A stretch of DNA of 64,000 nt, taken from positions 930,001 to 994,000 of the forward strand of contig CAWBFD010000002.1 of assembly GCA_963788115.1 (NCBI GenBank), in the 5' to 3' direction. The notes below the pieces were generated by a model. The model saw nothing but the letters and a program-made list of their open reading frames with translations. It ran no database searches and was not told the origin of the DNA. A program made the position numbers and the translations under genes. Positions 38,512 to 46,394 of this stretch are shown here, in pieces. This DNA comes from CAWBFD01 sp963788115. GTDB taxonomy: Bacteria; Actinomycetota; Thermoleophilia; Solirubrobacterales; 70-9. Numbering within the stretch: position 1 is the stretch's first letter; each line of letters starts with the position of its first letter.

Positions 38512-40773
38512 ATGGGGATCAGGGGACGTCGAATCGGGACACTCGGGCTGGCGGCTCTGGCCGCGTTCGCGTTGCCGGCAATGGCGGCGGCCGATTCGCT
38601 CTACTCCGGCTCGGCGCCGCGCCCGGGCCCGGACGTGCTCTACCGCAAACCGGTCACCGCGCCGCAGCTCCAGAACGCCTCGCTCTTCGATGCGAGGCCG
38701 ATCCTGATCTCGGGGACGAGCGCCTACCGCCAGGGCGAGTTCCTCTACCAGGACTTCATCTACGACGATCACGGGGCGCAGGCGAGCTCGCGGGCGCCGA
38801 ACGATCCGCGGTCCGGCACCGACGGGTTCTCGGCGCCGAACGGGACCTACATCTACCCCACGGATCCCGCCTACGCGGGCAACGCCGCCGACCTGGTCGA
38901 GCTGCGGGTGAAGCCGCGGCCGAGCGCGACGGCCTTCCGGATCACCCTGAACACGCTCACCGACCCCGAGTTGGTCGGGATCACGATCGCGATCGGCGGA
39001 GACCCGGGCGCGCCGGTGCCATTCCCGCACGGCGCCAACGCCCAAGCCCCCGCCGAGTACTTCCTCACCGTTCACGGGGATGAGGCCGAGCTGCTGCCTG
39101 CCGCCGGCGGCGCCCCGGTGACGCCGGCGCCGAGCGTGACCGTCTCCCTGGTGCGGAACCAGTTCACAGTGACGGTCCTGCACCAGGCGTGGGATCCGGG
39201 TACCGACACCGTCCGGCTGGCGGCCGGCGTGGGCCTGTGGGACCCCGCGGCCGGCGAGTACCGGGTCCCGGGTGCGGCGGCCACCGCCACCACGCCGGGG
39301 GGCGCCGCCGGGATCACCGACCCGACCGCGTTCTTCAACGTCGCGTTCCGCTTCCAGGAGCCGTGGCCCGACATCGCTGACACGGCGAGCGCCCTGACCG
39401 ACCCGGCCTGGTGGCGCGACCGCGCCCAGGGCGAGGCCCTGGCGTCGGGCCCCGCGCCGAACGCTGGCGACCTCACGCCGTTCCACGCCGACGTCGATTT
39501 CGCCAAGCTCGCGTCGGGCGAACGCGACGACATGCTCGATCAGCCGACCGGGGTGCCCACGAGCGGGCCGATGAACCGGATCCTCTCGACGAGGTTCGAC
39601 ACCGGCGAGGGCACCGACTTCTCGGGCTCATGCACGCGACCACCCAGCGATTGCGTCGGCCACTACATCGGCCGCCTGCAGCCGTACGCGATCTACGTCC
39701 CCGAGGGGCCGGAGCCGCCCCGTGGCTACGGCCTCACCCTGCTCCTGCACTCGCTCCAGGCGGGCTACAACCAGTTCTCGAACGGCCGCAACCAAGCGCA
39801 GCTCGGGGAGCGGGGGCCGGGCTCGATCGTGATCACCCCCGAGGCCCGAGGCCCCGACGGCTGGTACTTCGGCCACACCGGCGCCGACGTGTTCGAGGCC
39901 TGGGCGGACGTCGCTCGCCGTTACCCGCTCGACCCCGGCTGGACCGCGATCTCCGGGTACTCGATGGGGGGCTACGGCACCTACAAGCTCGCCACCCAGT
40001 ACCCCGACCTGTTCGCCCGCGCCAACCCCGTCGTCGGGCCGCCCGGCCTCGGGATCTGGGCCCCGCCCGGCCCCCCGATCCCTGGGGGGCCGGCGTCGAG
40101 CACCAATCGGATGCTGGCCTCGGTCCGGCAAGTCCCGTTCCTCATCTGGGCGGCGCAGAACGACACCCTGGTGCCGGTTTCGGGCACCACCGCCCAGGCG
40201 GAGACCCTCGACGAGTTGGGCTACCGCTACACCTTCGACCTGTTCAGCTCGATCGGCCACCTCGAGCTCGCGGCGAACGACCAGTACGCGCCCGCGGCGG
40301 ACTTCCTCGGCACCGCCCGCGTCACCCGCAATCCCGCGCACGTCTCATACGTCGTGAACCCGAAGATGAGCTTCCGCGGCGTCGGTACCGTTGCCGACCA
40401 TGCCTACTGGCTCTCGGGCATGCGCCTACGACGGACCTCGGGCGCGGCGCCGTTGGGAACGGTCGATGCGTTCTCGGATGGGTTCCGCGTCGGCGATCCC
40501 AGGCCGCTGCCGACGAGCACCGAGCCGGGGACGCTCGCGGGCGGAAACCTCGGCCCCCTCGCGTACACCGAGACCGCGCAGGACTGGGGCCTGCCCGGCC
40601 CCGTCCGGCGGCCGCGTAACCGCCTGACGCTGGAGGCGAGCAACCTGAAGCAGGTCACCGTGCACGTGAAGCGGGCGAGGCTCTCCTGTCGGCGGCTGAA
40701 GCTCCGGGTGAACACCGACGGCCCGCTGACGGTGCGGCTGGCAGGGTGCGGTCGAACCGTGCGGTTCCGGTAA
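38512..40773 (+). CDS. Secreted alpha/beta-hydrolase (esterase-like)
   Basis: A 753-residue secreted protein. The signal peptide (about 8-28, ending MAAAD) precedes a beta-rich N-terminal domain of roughly 350 residues. The hydrolase domain follows from about 395 (YGLTLLLHSLQAGYNQF). The nucleophile is the Ser of GYSMGGYGT, with the likely acid in AAQNDTLVPV and the His in SIGHLELA, a complete triad. The basic C-terminal 60 residues contain two Cys. It resembles PHB-depolymerase or feruloyl-esterase-like hydrolases, but the substrate is unknown. It sits between two ThuA-domain genes, so a shared extracellular polymer is likely. Confidence 0.85.
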   Translation: MGIRGRRIGTLGLAALAAFALPAMAAADSLYSGSAPRPGPDVLYRKPVTAPQLQNASLFDARPILISGTSAYRQGEFLYQDFIYDDHGAQASSRAPNDPRSGTDGFSAPNGTYIYPTDPAYAGNAADLVELRVKPRPSATAFRITLNTLTDPELVGITIAIGGDPGAPVPFPHGANAQAPAEYFLTVHGDEAELLPAAGGAPVTPAPSVTVSLVRNQFTVTVLHQAWDPGTDTVRLAAGVGLWDPAAGEYRVPGAAATATTPGGAAGITDPTAFFNVAFRFQEPWPDIADTASALTDPAWWRDRAQGEALASGPAPNAGDLTPFHADVDFAKLASGERDDMLDQPTGVPTSGPMNRILSTRFDTGEGTDFSGSCTRPPSDCVGHYIGRLQPYAIYVPEGPEPPRGYGLTLLLHSLQAGYNQFSNGRNQAQLGERGPGSIVITPEARGPDGWYFGHTGADVFEAWADVARRYPLDPGWTAISGYSMGGYGTYKLATQYPDLFARANPVVGPPGLGIWAPPGPPIPGGPASSTNRMLASVRQVPFLIWAAQNDTLVPVSGTTAQAETLDELGYRYTFDLFSSIGHLELAANDQYAPAADFLGTARVTRNPAHVSYVVNPKMSFRGVGTVADHAYWLSGMRLRRTSGAAPLGTVDAFSDGFRVGDPRPLPTSTEPGTLAGGNLGPLAYTETAQDWGLPGPVRRPRNRLTLEASNLKQVTVHVKRARLSCRRLKLRVNTDGPLTVRLAGCGRTVRFR

Positions 40774-40837
40774 GGCCCGGGCCCAATGGTTTACCTCAAT
40801 TCGGATTCGGGTAAGTCCGCGCCATAGGCGGAAAACT

Positions 40838-40858
40838 CGATTCCGTTGTGCGGAATCG
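40838..40858 (+). terminator. Hairpin upstream of the lone ThuA gene
   Basis: CGATTCCG, loop TTGTG, CGGAATCG: a perfect 8-bp stem followed by GGGCCTTT, in the leader of the ThuA gene (ATG 40881). Either the terminator of the esterase gene or a leader structure. Confidence 0.45.
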
Positions 40859-40880
40859 GGCCTTTGAAGACGGAGGAGAT

Positions 40881-41798
40881 ATGCGTAAGGGATTGGCGTT
40901 GGCCATGTCGCTGTTCGTCACCAGCCTGTTCGTGGCGACGGCGAGTCTCGGTCAGACGGGGGAGCAGCCTGAAATCAACAATGGGCCAAAGTTCAAGGCG
41001 CTCGTCTACCACGAGACCACCGGCTTCCGGCATGCCTCCATCCCCTACGCGATCGAGCAACTCGAGGCCTACGGCGACGCGAACGGCTTCGAGGTAACCG
41101 CCGACCAGACGTCTGACCAATTCACCGACGAGGGTTTGGCGAAGTACGACGTCGTGGTCTGGCTCAGCACCGTCGGCGGTGTCCGCGGGGACCCGCCGCT
41201 GCTCACCGACGCGGAGTGGGCCGCGTTCCAGCGCTACATCCAGGGGGGCGGGGGCTACGCCGGGATCCACGCGGGATCCGACTGCTGTGACGAGTCGGAG
41301 TGGTACGGCGAGCTGCTCGGAAACCAGGCTCGATTCGACAGCCACCCGGGCGGGTTGGGCGGCTCACCGGGCTGCATCGGCGACCGGCCGGGCGACCCGA
41401 ACGTAGTGGGCCACACCGGCTCGTGCTTCCAGGCTGTCGTCGAGACCGAGGACGGCAAGCATCCCAGCACCCGCCACCTCCCGGCCCGCTGGGAGATCTC
41501 CGACGAGCTCTACAACTTCAAGGCGAACCCGCGCAGCACGGTCCATGTGCTCCAGACGCTCGACGAGAGCTCGTACGACTTCCAGCCCCACCCATTCATC
41601 AGGAACTGGGGCAACCTGATGGGCGAGGATCACCCGATCACCTGGTGCCAGCTGTATGACGGCGGCCGGGTCTGGTACACGGGCCTCGGCCACGACGCGA
41701 ACATCTACGCCAACCACGACTCGATGGCGATGATCGTCAAGGGCATCAAGTGGGCGGCGGGCAAGTGGGGCCTCAGGGGCTGCGACCAGGAAGGCTGA
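40881..41798 (+). CDS. Secreted ThuA-domain protein
   Basis: A 305-residue protein with a signal peptide (about 5-25, ending SLGQ) and a single ThuA-like domain: ALVYHETTGFRHASIPY, the glycine-rich GGGGYAGIHAGSDCCDES, DELYNFKANPR and the closing GEDHPITWCQLYDGGRVWYTG. It is clearly homologous to the N-terminal domain of the 2000-residue protein upstream. ThuA-like domains have a class-I glutamine-amidotransferase fold and recur in sugar utilisation loci; their chemistry here is unproven. GGAGGAG precedes the ATG at 40881; the longer GTG start would lie inside the leader hairpin. Confidence 0.88.
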   Translation: MRKGLALAMSLFVTSLFVATASLGQTGEQPEINNGPKFKALVYHETTGFRHASIPYAIEQLEAYGDANGFEVTADQTSDQFTDEGLAKYDVVVWLSTVGGVRGDPPLLTDAEWAAFQRYIQGGGGYAGIHAGSDCCDESEWYGELLGNQARFDSHPGGLGGSPGCIGDRPGDPNVVGHTGSCFQAVVETEDGKHPSTRHLPARWEISDELYNFKANPRSTVHVLQTLDESSYDFQPHPFIRNWGNLMGEDHPITWCQLYDGGRVWYTGLGHDANIYANHDSMAMIVKGIKWAAGKWGLRGCDQEG

Positions 41799-41907
41799 GC
41801 GACGGAGTGACGTACCGAACGGACACGGCTTCCGCCCGCGCGTTCCTTGGATAGCTCGTTCCGCTTCCTTAGCACCTCCCCGATTCGGCTAGCCTCCCGC
41901 CCCGGCG

Positions 41908-42369
41908 ATGGACTTCGTGATCGCAGGGTTTCAGGGGCTCGGGATCGCCCTCGCGCTGGGGATTCTCTGCGGCGCCGTGGGCTGGTATGGCGTGCCGGGG
42001 AACCTGCTTGCGGCGCTTGCCGCGATCGCCGGGGGCTGGCTGTTCGGCTTCTCGCTCACCGAGGACTTCGGTGTCGCCGAGGTCGCCGACGATGACCATC
42101 CCGCCTGGCCGGGCTGGCTCGCCGGAGCCGCGTTCGCCCTCCTCGCCTATTTCGTCTGGCGCGAGGTATCGGCCGGCGCCCAGGCCCGCGCCGAATCGAC
42201 CGGCTTCATTCCGGTCTACATCACCGTCTTCGCGCTCATCCTCGGCGTCCTGGCACTCCTGGTCCCGCTTGCCGCCGGAATCATCGGCCTCGTCGCGACC
42301 GCGTGGCTCGCGCTCCAACGGCGCCGCCGCGGCGGCGAGAAGTACGCGGGTCTCAGGGTGCTGCGCTGA
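41908..42369 (+). CDS. Polytopic membrane protein of unknown function
   Basis: A 153-residue protein with four or five hydrophobic segments (about 6-26, 30-50, 68-86, 98-118, 120-136) and a basic tail (RRRRGGEKY). An acidic loop (EDFGVAEVADDDHP) lies between the second and third segments. No family is recognised. The ATG is 12 nt after TAGCCT (41890-41895), with no SD. The neighbouring phosphodiesterase and GtrA genes suggest an envelope-related role, but nothing specific. Confidence 0.7.
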   Translation: MDFVIAGFQGLGIALALGILCGAVGWYGVPGNLLAALAAIAGGWLFGFSLTEDFGVAEVADDDHPAWPGWLAGAAFALLAYFVWREVSAGAQARAESTGFIPVYITVFALILGVLALLVPLAAGIIGLVATAWLALQRRRRGGEKYAGLRVLR

Positions 42370-42394
42370 TCCCGCCCGCTTTGGGTCCTCTCGC

Positions 42395-42400
42395 TAGCCT
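42395..42400 (+). promoter_or_regulatory. -10 element 6 nt before the phosphodiesterase gene
   Basis: TAGCCT, GCGCTG, then GTG at 42407. No SD; leaderless type. Confidence 0.45.
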
Positions 42401-42406
42401 GCGCTG

Positions 42407-44026
42407 GTGTCGCGAAAGCTCTGCCTGATCGTCGTCGACGCGCTCCGCACGGACATGCTGGAGCACGCCGTCGCCCAGGGGAACGCGCCCAACTTTGCCG
42501 CCCTCCTGGAGCGGGGGGCGCTGGTTCCGGACTGCGTCTCCTCGTTCCCCACGGTGACCCCGGTCTGCTGCTCGGAGATCGTCACCGGCGAGCCGCCGGG
42601 CCCGATGGGCACCGTCCCCACCGGCGGGCACTGGATCGCGGGCATGAACTGGTTCCACCGGCTGGAGCGCCGCTACGTCGAGTACGGGAACTCGTTCGAG
42701 GCCACGCGCGCCTTCGGCCTCTTCCGCACCCTCTACGACATCGTCTACAACATGAACATGGGCCACCTCTCCCCGGAGGTGGACACGATCTTCGAGCGGC
42801 TTGCCGATGCCGGGGTGCGAAGCGCCTGCACCCCGTTCCTGATCTATCGCGGGCGCACCCGGCACGAGCTGAGCCTCGAGGGCCTGATGCGCCAGTTCGC
42901 GGTGGCCACCAATTTCCGCCACGCGACCTGGGGCCCCGACGAGCTGTTCTGGGGCGAGCTGTACGCGAGCCGGAAGGTGCCGTGCAAGCCCACGCTCGCG
43001 CGCCCCGGCACCCGCGACGAGTACTCGGCCTGCTGCGGGCGCGAGCTGCTCCGCGACGACCTCTACGACTTCCTCCTGTTCAGCCTCCCGGACAACGACT
43101 ACTTCGCCCACCGATACGGCCCGGAGCGGATGCCCGAGTCGATCGCCCACGCCGATCGCTGCTTCGGCGAGCTGGTCGAGGAGGCGGGCGGGATCGACGC
43201 CTTCCTCGACCTCCATGCGGTGATCCTGATGGCCGATCACGGCCAGAGCGCGGTCGAGCATGAGCTCGATCTGCAGGAGGCCCTCGGCACGGAGTGGCAC
43301 GTGATGCGCCCGAACGACCCGGACCCGGCCCGTGCCGAGCTTGCGGTGTCGCCCACGGCCCGCGCCGTCGCCGTCTACGTGCTGTCCGAGGGTCGCAGAC
43401 GGCTGCGGGCTCACGCCGACGTCCGCGCTCGCCTTCACGGGACGGACGGCGTCGATCTGGTCGCGTGGCTCGCGGGCCCCGACGGGGAGCCCCTGGAGCG
43501 GGAGACGGTCGGGCTCGCATCACTGGAGGGGGTGGAGGCGGTCGTTGAGAGCCGGACGGCCGGCGCCGGCGCGCCCGCCGAGCTTCGATTTCGCCCCGGA
43601 TCGGGGGTGGCGGACCAGCGTGGAGCGAGCTGGGAGATCGAGGGCGATCGCGCGGTGCTGGCGCTCGACCAGGCCGAGGGCGTGCTCTCCAGCCAGATCT
43701 ATCCGGACCCGCTCGGCCGGCTCTGGTCGGCGCTCGCCTCGCCCTTCGCCGGCGACGTGCTCGCCTCGCTCGAGCCGGGCTGGGAGACGGTCGACTGGGG
43801 CGGGATGAGCCACATGGGCGGCGGCAGCCACGGTTCGCTCGAGACGGGCGACTCGCTGGTTCCCCTGCTCACGGTCGGGCTCGAGCCGGGGGTCGAGGCA
43901 ACCCGCGAGCAGTGGAAGATCTGCGACGTGGCGGGACTCGTGCTCTCACACTTCGGCATCGGCGACGGACCGGTGGTGCGAGCGAGCCGTGACCGGGTAG
44001 CAGCGGAGGCGAAGGCAACCGGATGA
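42407..44026 (+). CDS. Alkaline-phosphatase-superfamily phosphodiesterase
   Basis: A 539-residue cytosolic protein of the nucleotide pyrophosphatase/phosphodiesterase type. The metal site begins at Asp11 in LIVVDALRTD. The nucleophile Thr lies in FPTVTPVC (about 47-54), with further metal ligands in LPDNDYFAHRYGP and LMADHGQSAVEH. The C-terminal WGGMSHMGGGSHGSLETGDS supplies a further His ligand and resembles the end of related enzymes. The substrate is unknown. GTG at 42407 is leaderless by position. The stop overlaps the GtrA gene start (ATGA). Confidence 0.87.
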   Translation: MSRKLCLIVVDALRTDMLEHAVAQGNAPNFAALLERGALVPDCVSSFPTVTPVCCSEIVTGEPPGPMGTVPTGGHWIAGMNWFHRLERRYVEYGNSFEATRAFGLFRTLYDIVYNMNMGHLSPEVDTIFERLADAGVRSACTPFLIYRGRTRHELSLEGLMRQFAVATNFRHATWGPDELFWGELYASRKVPCKPTLARPGTRDEYSACCGRELLRDDLYDFLLFSLPDNDYFAHRYGPERMPESIAHADRCFGELVEEAGGIDAFLDLHAVILMADHGQSAVEHELDLQEALGTEWHVMRPNDPDPARAELAVSPTARAVAVYVLSEGRRRLRAHADVRARLHGTDGVDLVAWLAGPDGEPLERETVGLASLEGVEAVVESRTAGAGAPAELRFRPGSGVADQRGASWEIEGDRAVLALDQAEGVLSSQIYPDPLGRLWSALASPFAGDVLASLEPGWETVDWGGMSHMGGGSHGSLETGDSLVPLLTVGLEPGVEATREQWKICDVAGLVLSHFGIGDGPVVRASRDRVAAEAKATG

Positions 44027-44562
44027 GGCCTCCGGACACCGCCGAGACCGCCTCCGAGACGCCGACGCCGGGCGACGCTCGCGCCGCCCCGACCGCCGCG
44101 GGGCGCGCCCGCGACGCGTGGTCGCGCTGGGCCGATCGCGCCTGGGCGCTCATCCGCCGAATCCACCTCGGCACGCGCAAACCGGCCAACTGGGTGCAGC
44201 TGTTCAGGTTCGGGGTGGTCGGCGCGACCGGCTACGTGGTCAACCTGGCTGTGTTCGCGCTGCTGACCCAGATTCTCGACCTCCACCACATCCCGGCGGC
44301 GGTCGGCGCGTTCTGCGTTGCGGTAACCAACAACTTCATCTGGAACCGGCACTGGACGTTCGACGCCGCCGACGGCCACGCCGGCTTTCAGGCGGCCAGG
44401 TTCTTCGCGGTCAGCATCGTCGCGCTCGGGGTCAACCTGGCGGTGCTGGCATTGCTGGTGGACGTGGCAGGCCTCCCCGAGGTTCCCGGGCAGGCGCTCG
44501 CGGTGGCGATCGCGATGCCGGTGAACTTCATCGGCAACAAGCTGTGGACGTTCGACCGATAG
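44023..44562 (+). CDS. GtrA-family membrane protein
   Basis: A 179-residue protein: about 50 hydrophilic Ala/Thr-rich residues, then the GtrA domain with four TM helices. Seen are LFRFGVVGATGYVVNL, the conserved TNNFIWNRHWTFD and the matching end NFIGNKLWTFDR. GtrA proteins are thought to flip lipid-linked sugars for glycosyltransfer to surface polymers. The ATG overlaps the stop of the phosphodiesterase, suggesting that the two act together, perhaps on a lipid-linked sugar phosphate; that is inference. Confidence 0.92.
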   Translation: MRPPDTAETASETPTPGDARAAPTAAGRARDAWSRWADRAWALIRRIHLGTRKPANWVQLFRFGVVGATGYVVNLAVFALLTQILDLHHIPAAVGAFCVAVTNNFIWNRHWTFDAADGHAGFQAARFFAVSIVALGVNLAVLALLVDVAGLPEVPGQALAVAIAMPVNFIGNKLWTFDR

Positions 44563-44644
44563 GTTGCGTCTCCGTCTCTTGTGGCTGTCCGCTCGGCGTG
44601 AGAGAGTCACGCCGTCAACTGACCGCCGTCAAACGGACAAGGGG

Positions 44645-45277
44645 ATGGCAGTGGAAGCAGGCACGAGGCGCACATCGAGTGACTGGCTGGGGCCGGCGAC
44701 GGGAATCGTGTTCGTCGTCCTTCTCGCGGTAACCCTGATCCTCGCGGGCGAGGGAGTGGATCCGAAGGATGGGGCCGAGGAGGTTCTCTCCTACTACAAC
44801 GACAACGAGGACCAGGTGCTGATCAGCGGCTTCCTCGGGGGGTTGGCGGCCGTCTTCTTCCTCTTCTTCGCCGGCTGGGTACGGAAGGTGCTCCGAGAAG
44901 CGGAGGGCCCGGGAGGCGCGCTCTCCGCCGTGTCCTTCGCCGGGGCGATCATCTTCGCGGCTGGAGGCGCCGTCGCTTCGACCCTCTCGATCGCCCTTGC
45001 GGAATCCGTCGACGACATCGATCCCACCGCGTTCGAGGCCGTGAACGCGATCGCATTCAACTACTTCATTCCCTTCGCGGTCGGGTTCTCCACCTTCCTC
45101 CTCGCCACCGGGATCTCCGCGATCCGCCACGGAGCTCTCCCCGGCTGGCTCGGCTGGAGCGCCATCGTGCTCGGGGTCGCGACCTACACCCCAGCGGGCT
45201 TCTTCGGCTTCGTGCTTGGCCTGCTGTGGGTGCTGGTCGCAAGCGTTCTGCTAACCATGAGGGCCAGGGCCGCATAG
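44645..45277 (+). CDS. Hypothetical membrane protein, five TM
   Basis: A 210-residue protein with hydrophobic segments at about 18-36, 60-82, 98-120, 137-160 and 172-205. An acidic extracytoplasmic loop (GVDPKDGAEEVLSYYNDNEDQ) follows the first. It resembles unnamed actinobacterial membrane proteins with a DUF4386-like layout, though I am not certain. The ATG at 44645 has AAGGGG directly upstream; the earlier TTG lacks an SD. It converges on the reductase gene, with about 100 bp showing no clear hairpin between them. Confidence 0.72.
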   Translation: MAVEAGTRRTSSDWLGPATGIVFVVLLAVTLILAGEGVDPKDGAEEVLSYYNDNEDQVLISGFLGGLAAVFFLFFAGWVRKVLREAEGPGGALSAVSFAGAIIFAAGGAVASTLSIALAESVDDIDPTAFEAVNAIAFNYFIPFAVGFSTFLLATGISAIRHGALPGWLGWSAIVLGVATYTPAGFFGFVLGLLWVLVASVLLTMRARAA

Positions 45278-45383
45278 GCGCGAAACCCGGGTGCATTCTC
45301 CTCATTGAGGGCCGGTTCCGCGCCCTGGTCGGATCTGCGCTTGAGGTTCCCGACCGGCCGTTCCGGCGCCGCCGTGCGCTCGC

Positions 45384-46023
45384 CTACTCGGTCTTGAGCG
45401 CGGCCAGCGCCTCACGGCCCTCACGAGCCGTGGTCCCCCTTGCGAGGATCGCCGAGCCCACCTGCTGGCGCCGACCGCCGTCGGCGAGGCTACCGGTGTC
45501 AATCGGGGCGAAGCCGATCTCCTCGATCAGCCTCGATACCTGCGCTTTCGCCTCCTCGTCGTCGCCGGCGACGAACAGGGCGAGCCGGTCGTCGCCGGCG
45601 TCCTGCTCCCCGCGCTGGCCCAGGTCCTTCCAGACCATGGTGTTGAACGCCTTGACCACGCATGCGCCGGGGAGCTGGGCGGCGAGCAGCTCGCTCGGGG
45701 TGGTGCTGTCGTCGTCGAGCTCGGGGAAATGCCCGTCGCGCTGCGGGTAGTAGTTCATGGCGTCCACGACGATGGTCCCGTCGAATGGCTGCGGCGGGAG
45801 CTCTCGGTAGCGCCCGAACGGGATCGCGACCAGGACAAGCTCGCCGAAGGAGGCCGCGTCGCTCGACTGTGGCCGCCTGCGCCCGACCACCCAGCTCGCC
45901 GACCAGCCCCGCGAGGCTGTCGGGCCCGCGGGTGTTCGCGATCGCCACTTCGTGGCCGGCCGTGGTGAAGAGGCGGGCCGCCGTCGAGCCGATCTTGCCG
46001 CTGCCGATGATTCCGATGCGCAT
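45384..46023 (-). CDS. F420-dependent NADP reductase-like protein, one extra base at about 45861
   Basis: The N-terminal half reads MRIGIIGSGKIGSTAARLF, followed by ANTRGPDSLAGLVGELGG; it is an NADP-binding Rossmann fold of the NpdG/Fno type. One extra base (GTC-GAG-C-GAC-GCG) then breaks the frame, and the second half resumes DAASFGELVLVAIPFG, followed by VVDAMNYYPQRDG and VVKAFNTMVWKDLG. Without the extra base the protein has 212 residues, normal for the family. These enzymes transfer hydride between F420 and NADP or act as related dinucleotide reductases. The ATG lies 1 nt after the stop of the small gene upstream. Confidence 0.8.
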
Positions 46024-46024
46024 C

Positions 46025-46204
46025 TCAGCTGCCGTGAGGCTCCTCGATCGGCTCCCCAGAGCCGCGGCGGCGGTGGTCGGTGGTGCGATGGCGGTCGGAG
46101 ACCTCGTGGATGTAGGTGGCGAGCCGCCCCCGCGCCGCACGCGCGCGGCGGGCGGTCAGGCGTCTCCCGGTCTCGGGGTCCTGTGGGGTACGGGTGGCAT
46201 TCAT
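46025..46204 (-). CDS. Small basic protein of unknown function
   Basis: A 59-residue, Arg-rich protein (MNATRTPQDPETGRRLTARR... HEVSDRHRTTDH). SD AAGGAG is 6 nt before the ATG at 46204. An in-frame ATG at 46360 also has a good SD (AGGAGG, 5 nt) and would add 52 residues. I prefer the short form because the added part covers what looks like a promoter with nested palindromes. It is cotranscribed with the reductase gene. No family recognised. Confidence 0.5.
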   Translation of the reverse strand: MNATRTPQDPETGRRLTARRARAARGRLATYIHEVSDRHRTTDHRRRGSGEPIEEPHGS

Positions 46205-46229
46205 CCTGGCTCCTTCGGCGGGGGTCGCT

Positions 46230-46281
46230 TTGTACGACGGGCTTGGTACTTTAGCGAACTCGTTCGATGGTTCACGTACAA
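46230..46281 (-). promoter_or_regulatory. Promoter with nested inverted repeats
   Basis: Minus strand: GTGAAC (46275-46270), 16 nt, TAAAGT (46253-46248). Between them lies CGAAC-GA-GTTCG (46255-46266). Outer perfect 7-bp arms TTGTACG/CGTACAA sit at 46230-46236 and 46275-46281. Likely a repressor-controlled promoter for the small gene and reductase. Confidence 0.4.
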
Positions 46282-46394
46282 GCGGGGTTGGCGCCTCGTA
46301 CCGGCGGACGCTCAGCCGTATCCGGGTGTCGGTGTCGCGGCTTCTCCGGGTGTCGCTCATGCTGCCTCCTGTCCGTATCTCTGGTCTGTAGGTG

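Noticed and set aside
40813..40847. CCATAG-N6-AACTCGAT upstream of the lone ThuA gene, similar to one half of the 35-bp palindrome.
   Set aside because: The spacing is one base short and the left arm is missing; kept only as a possible degenerate relic.
46255..46266. CGAAC-N2-GTTCG as a LexA (SOS) box.
   Set aside because: Actinobacterial SOS boxes have four bases between the half-sites; here there are two.
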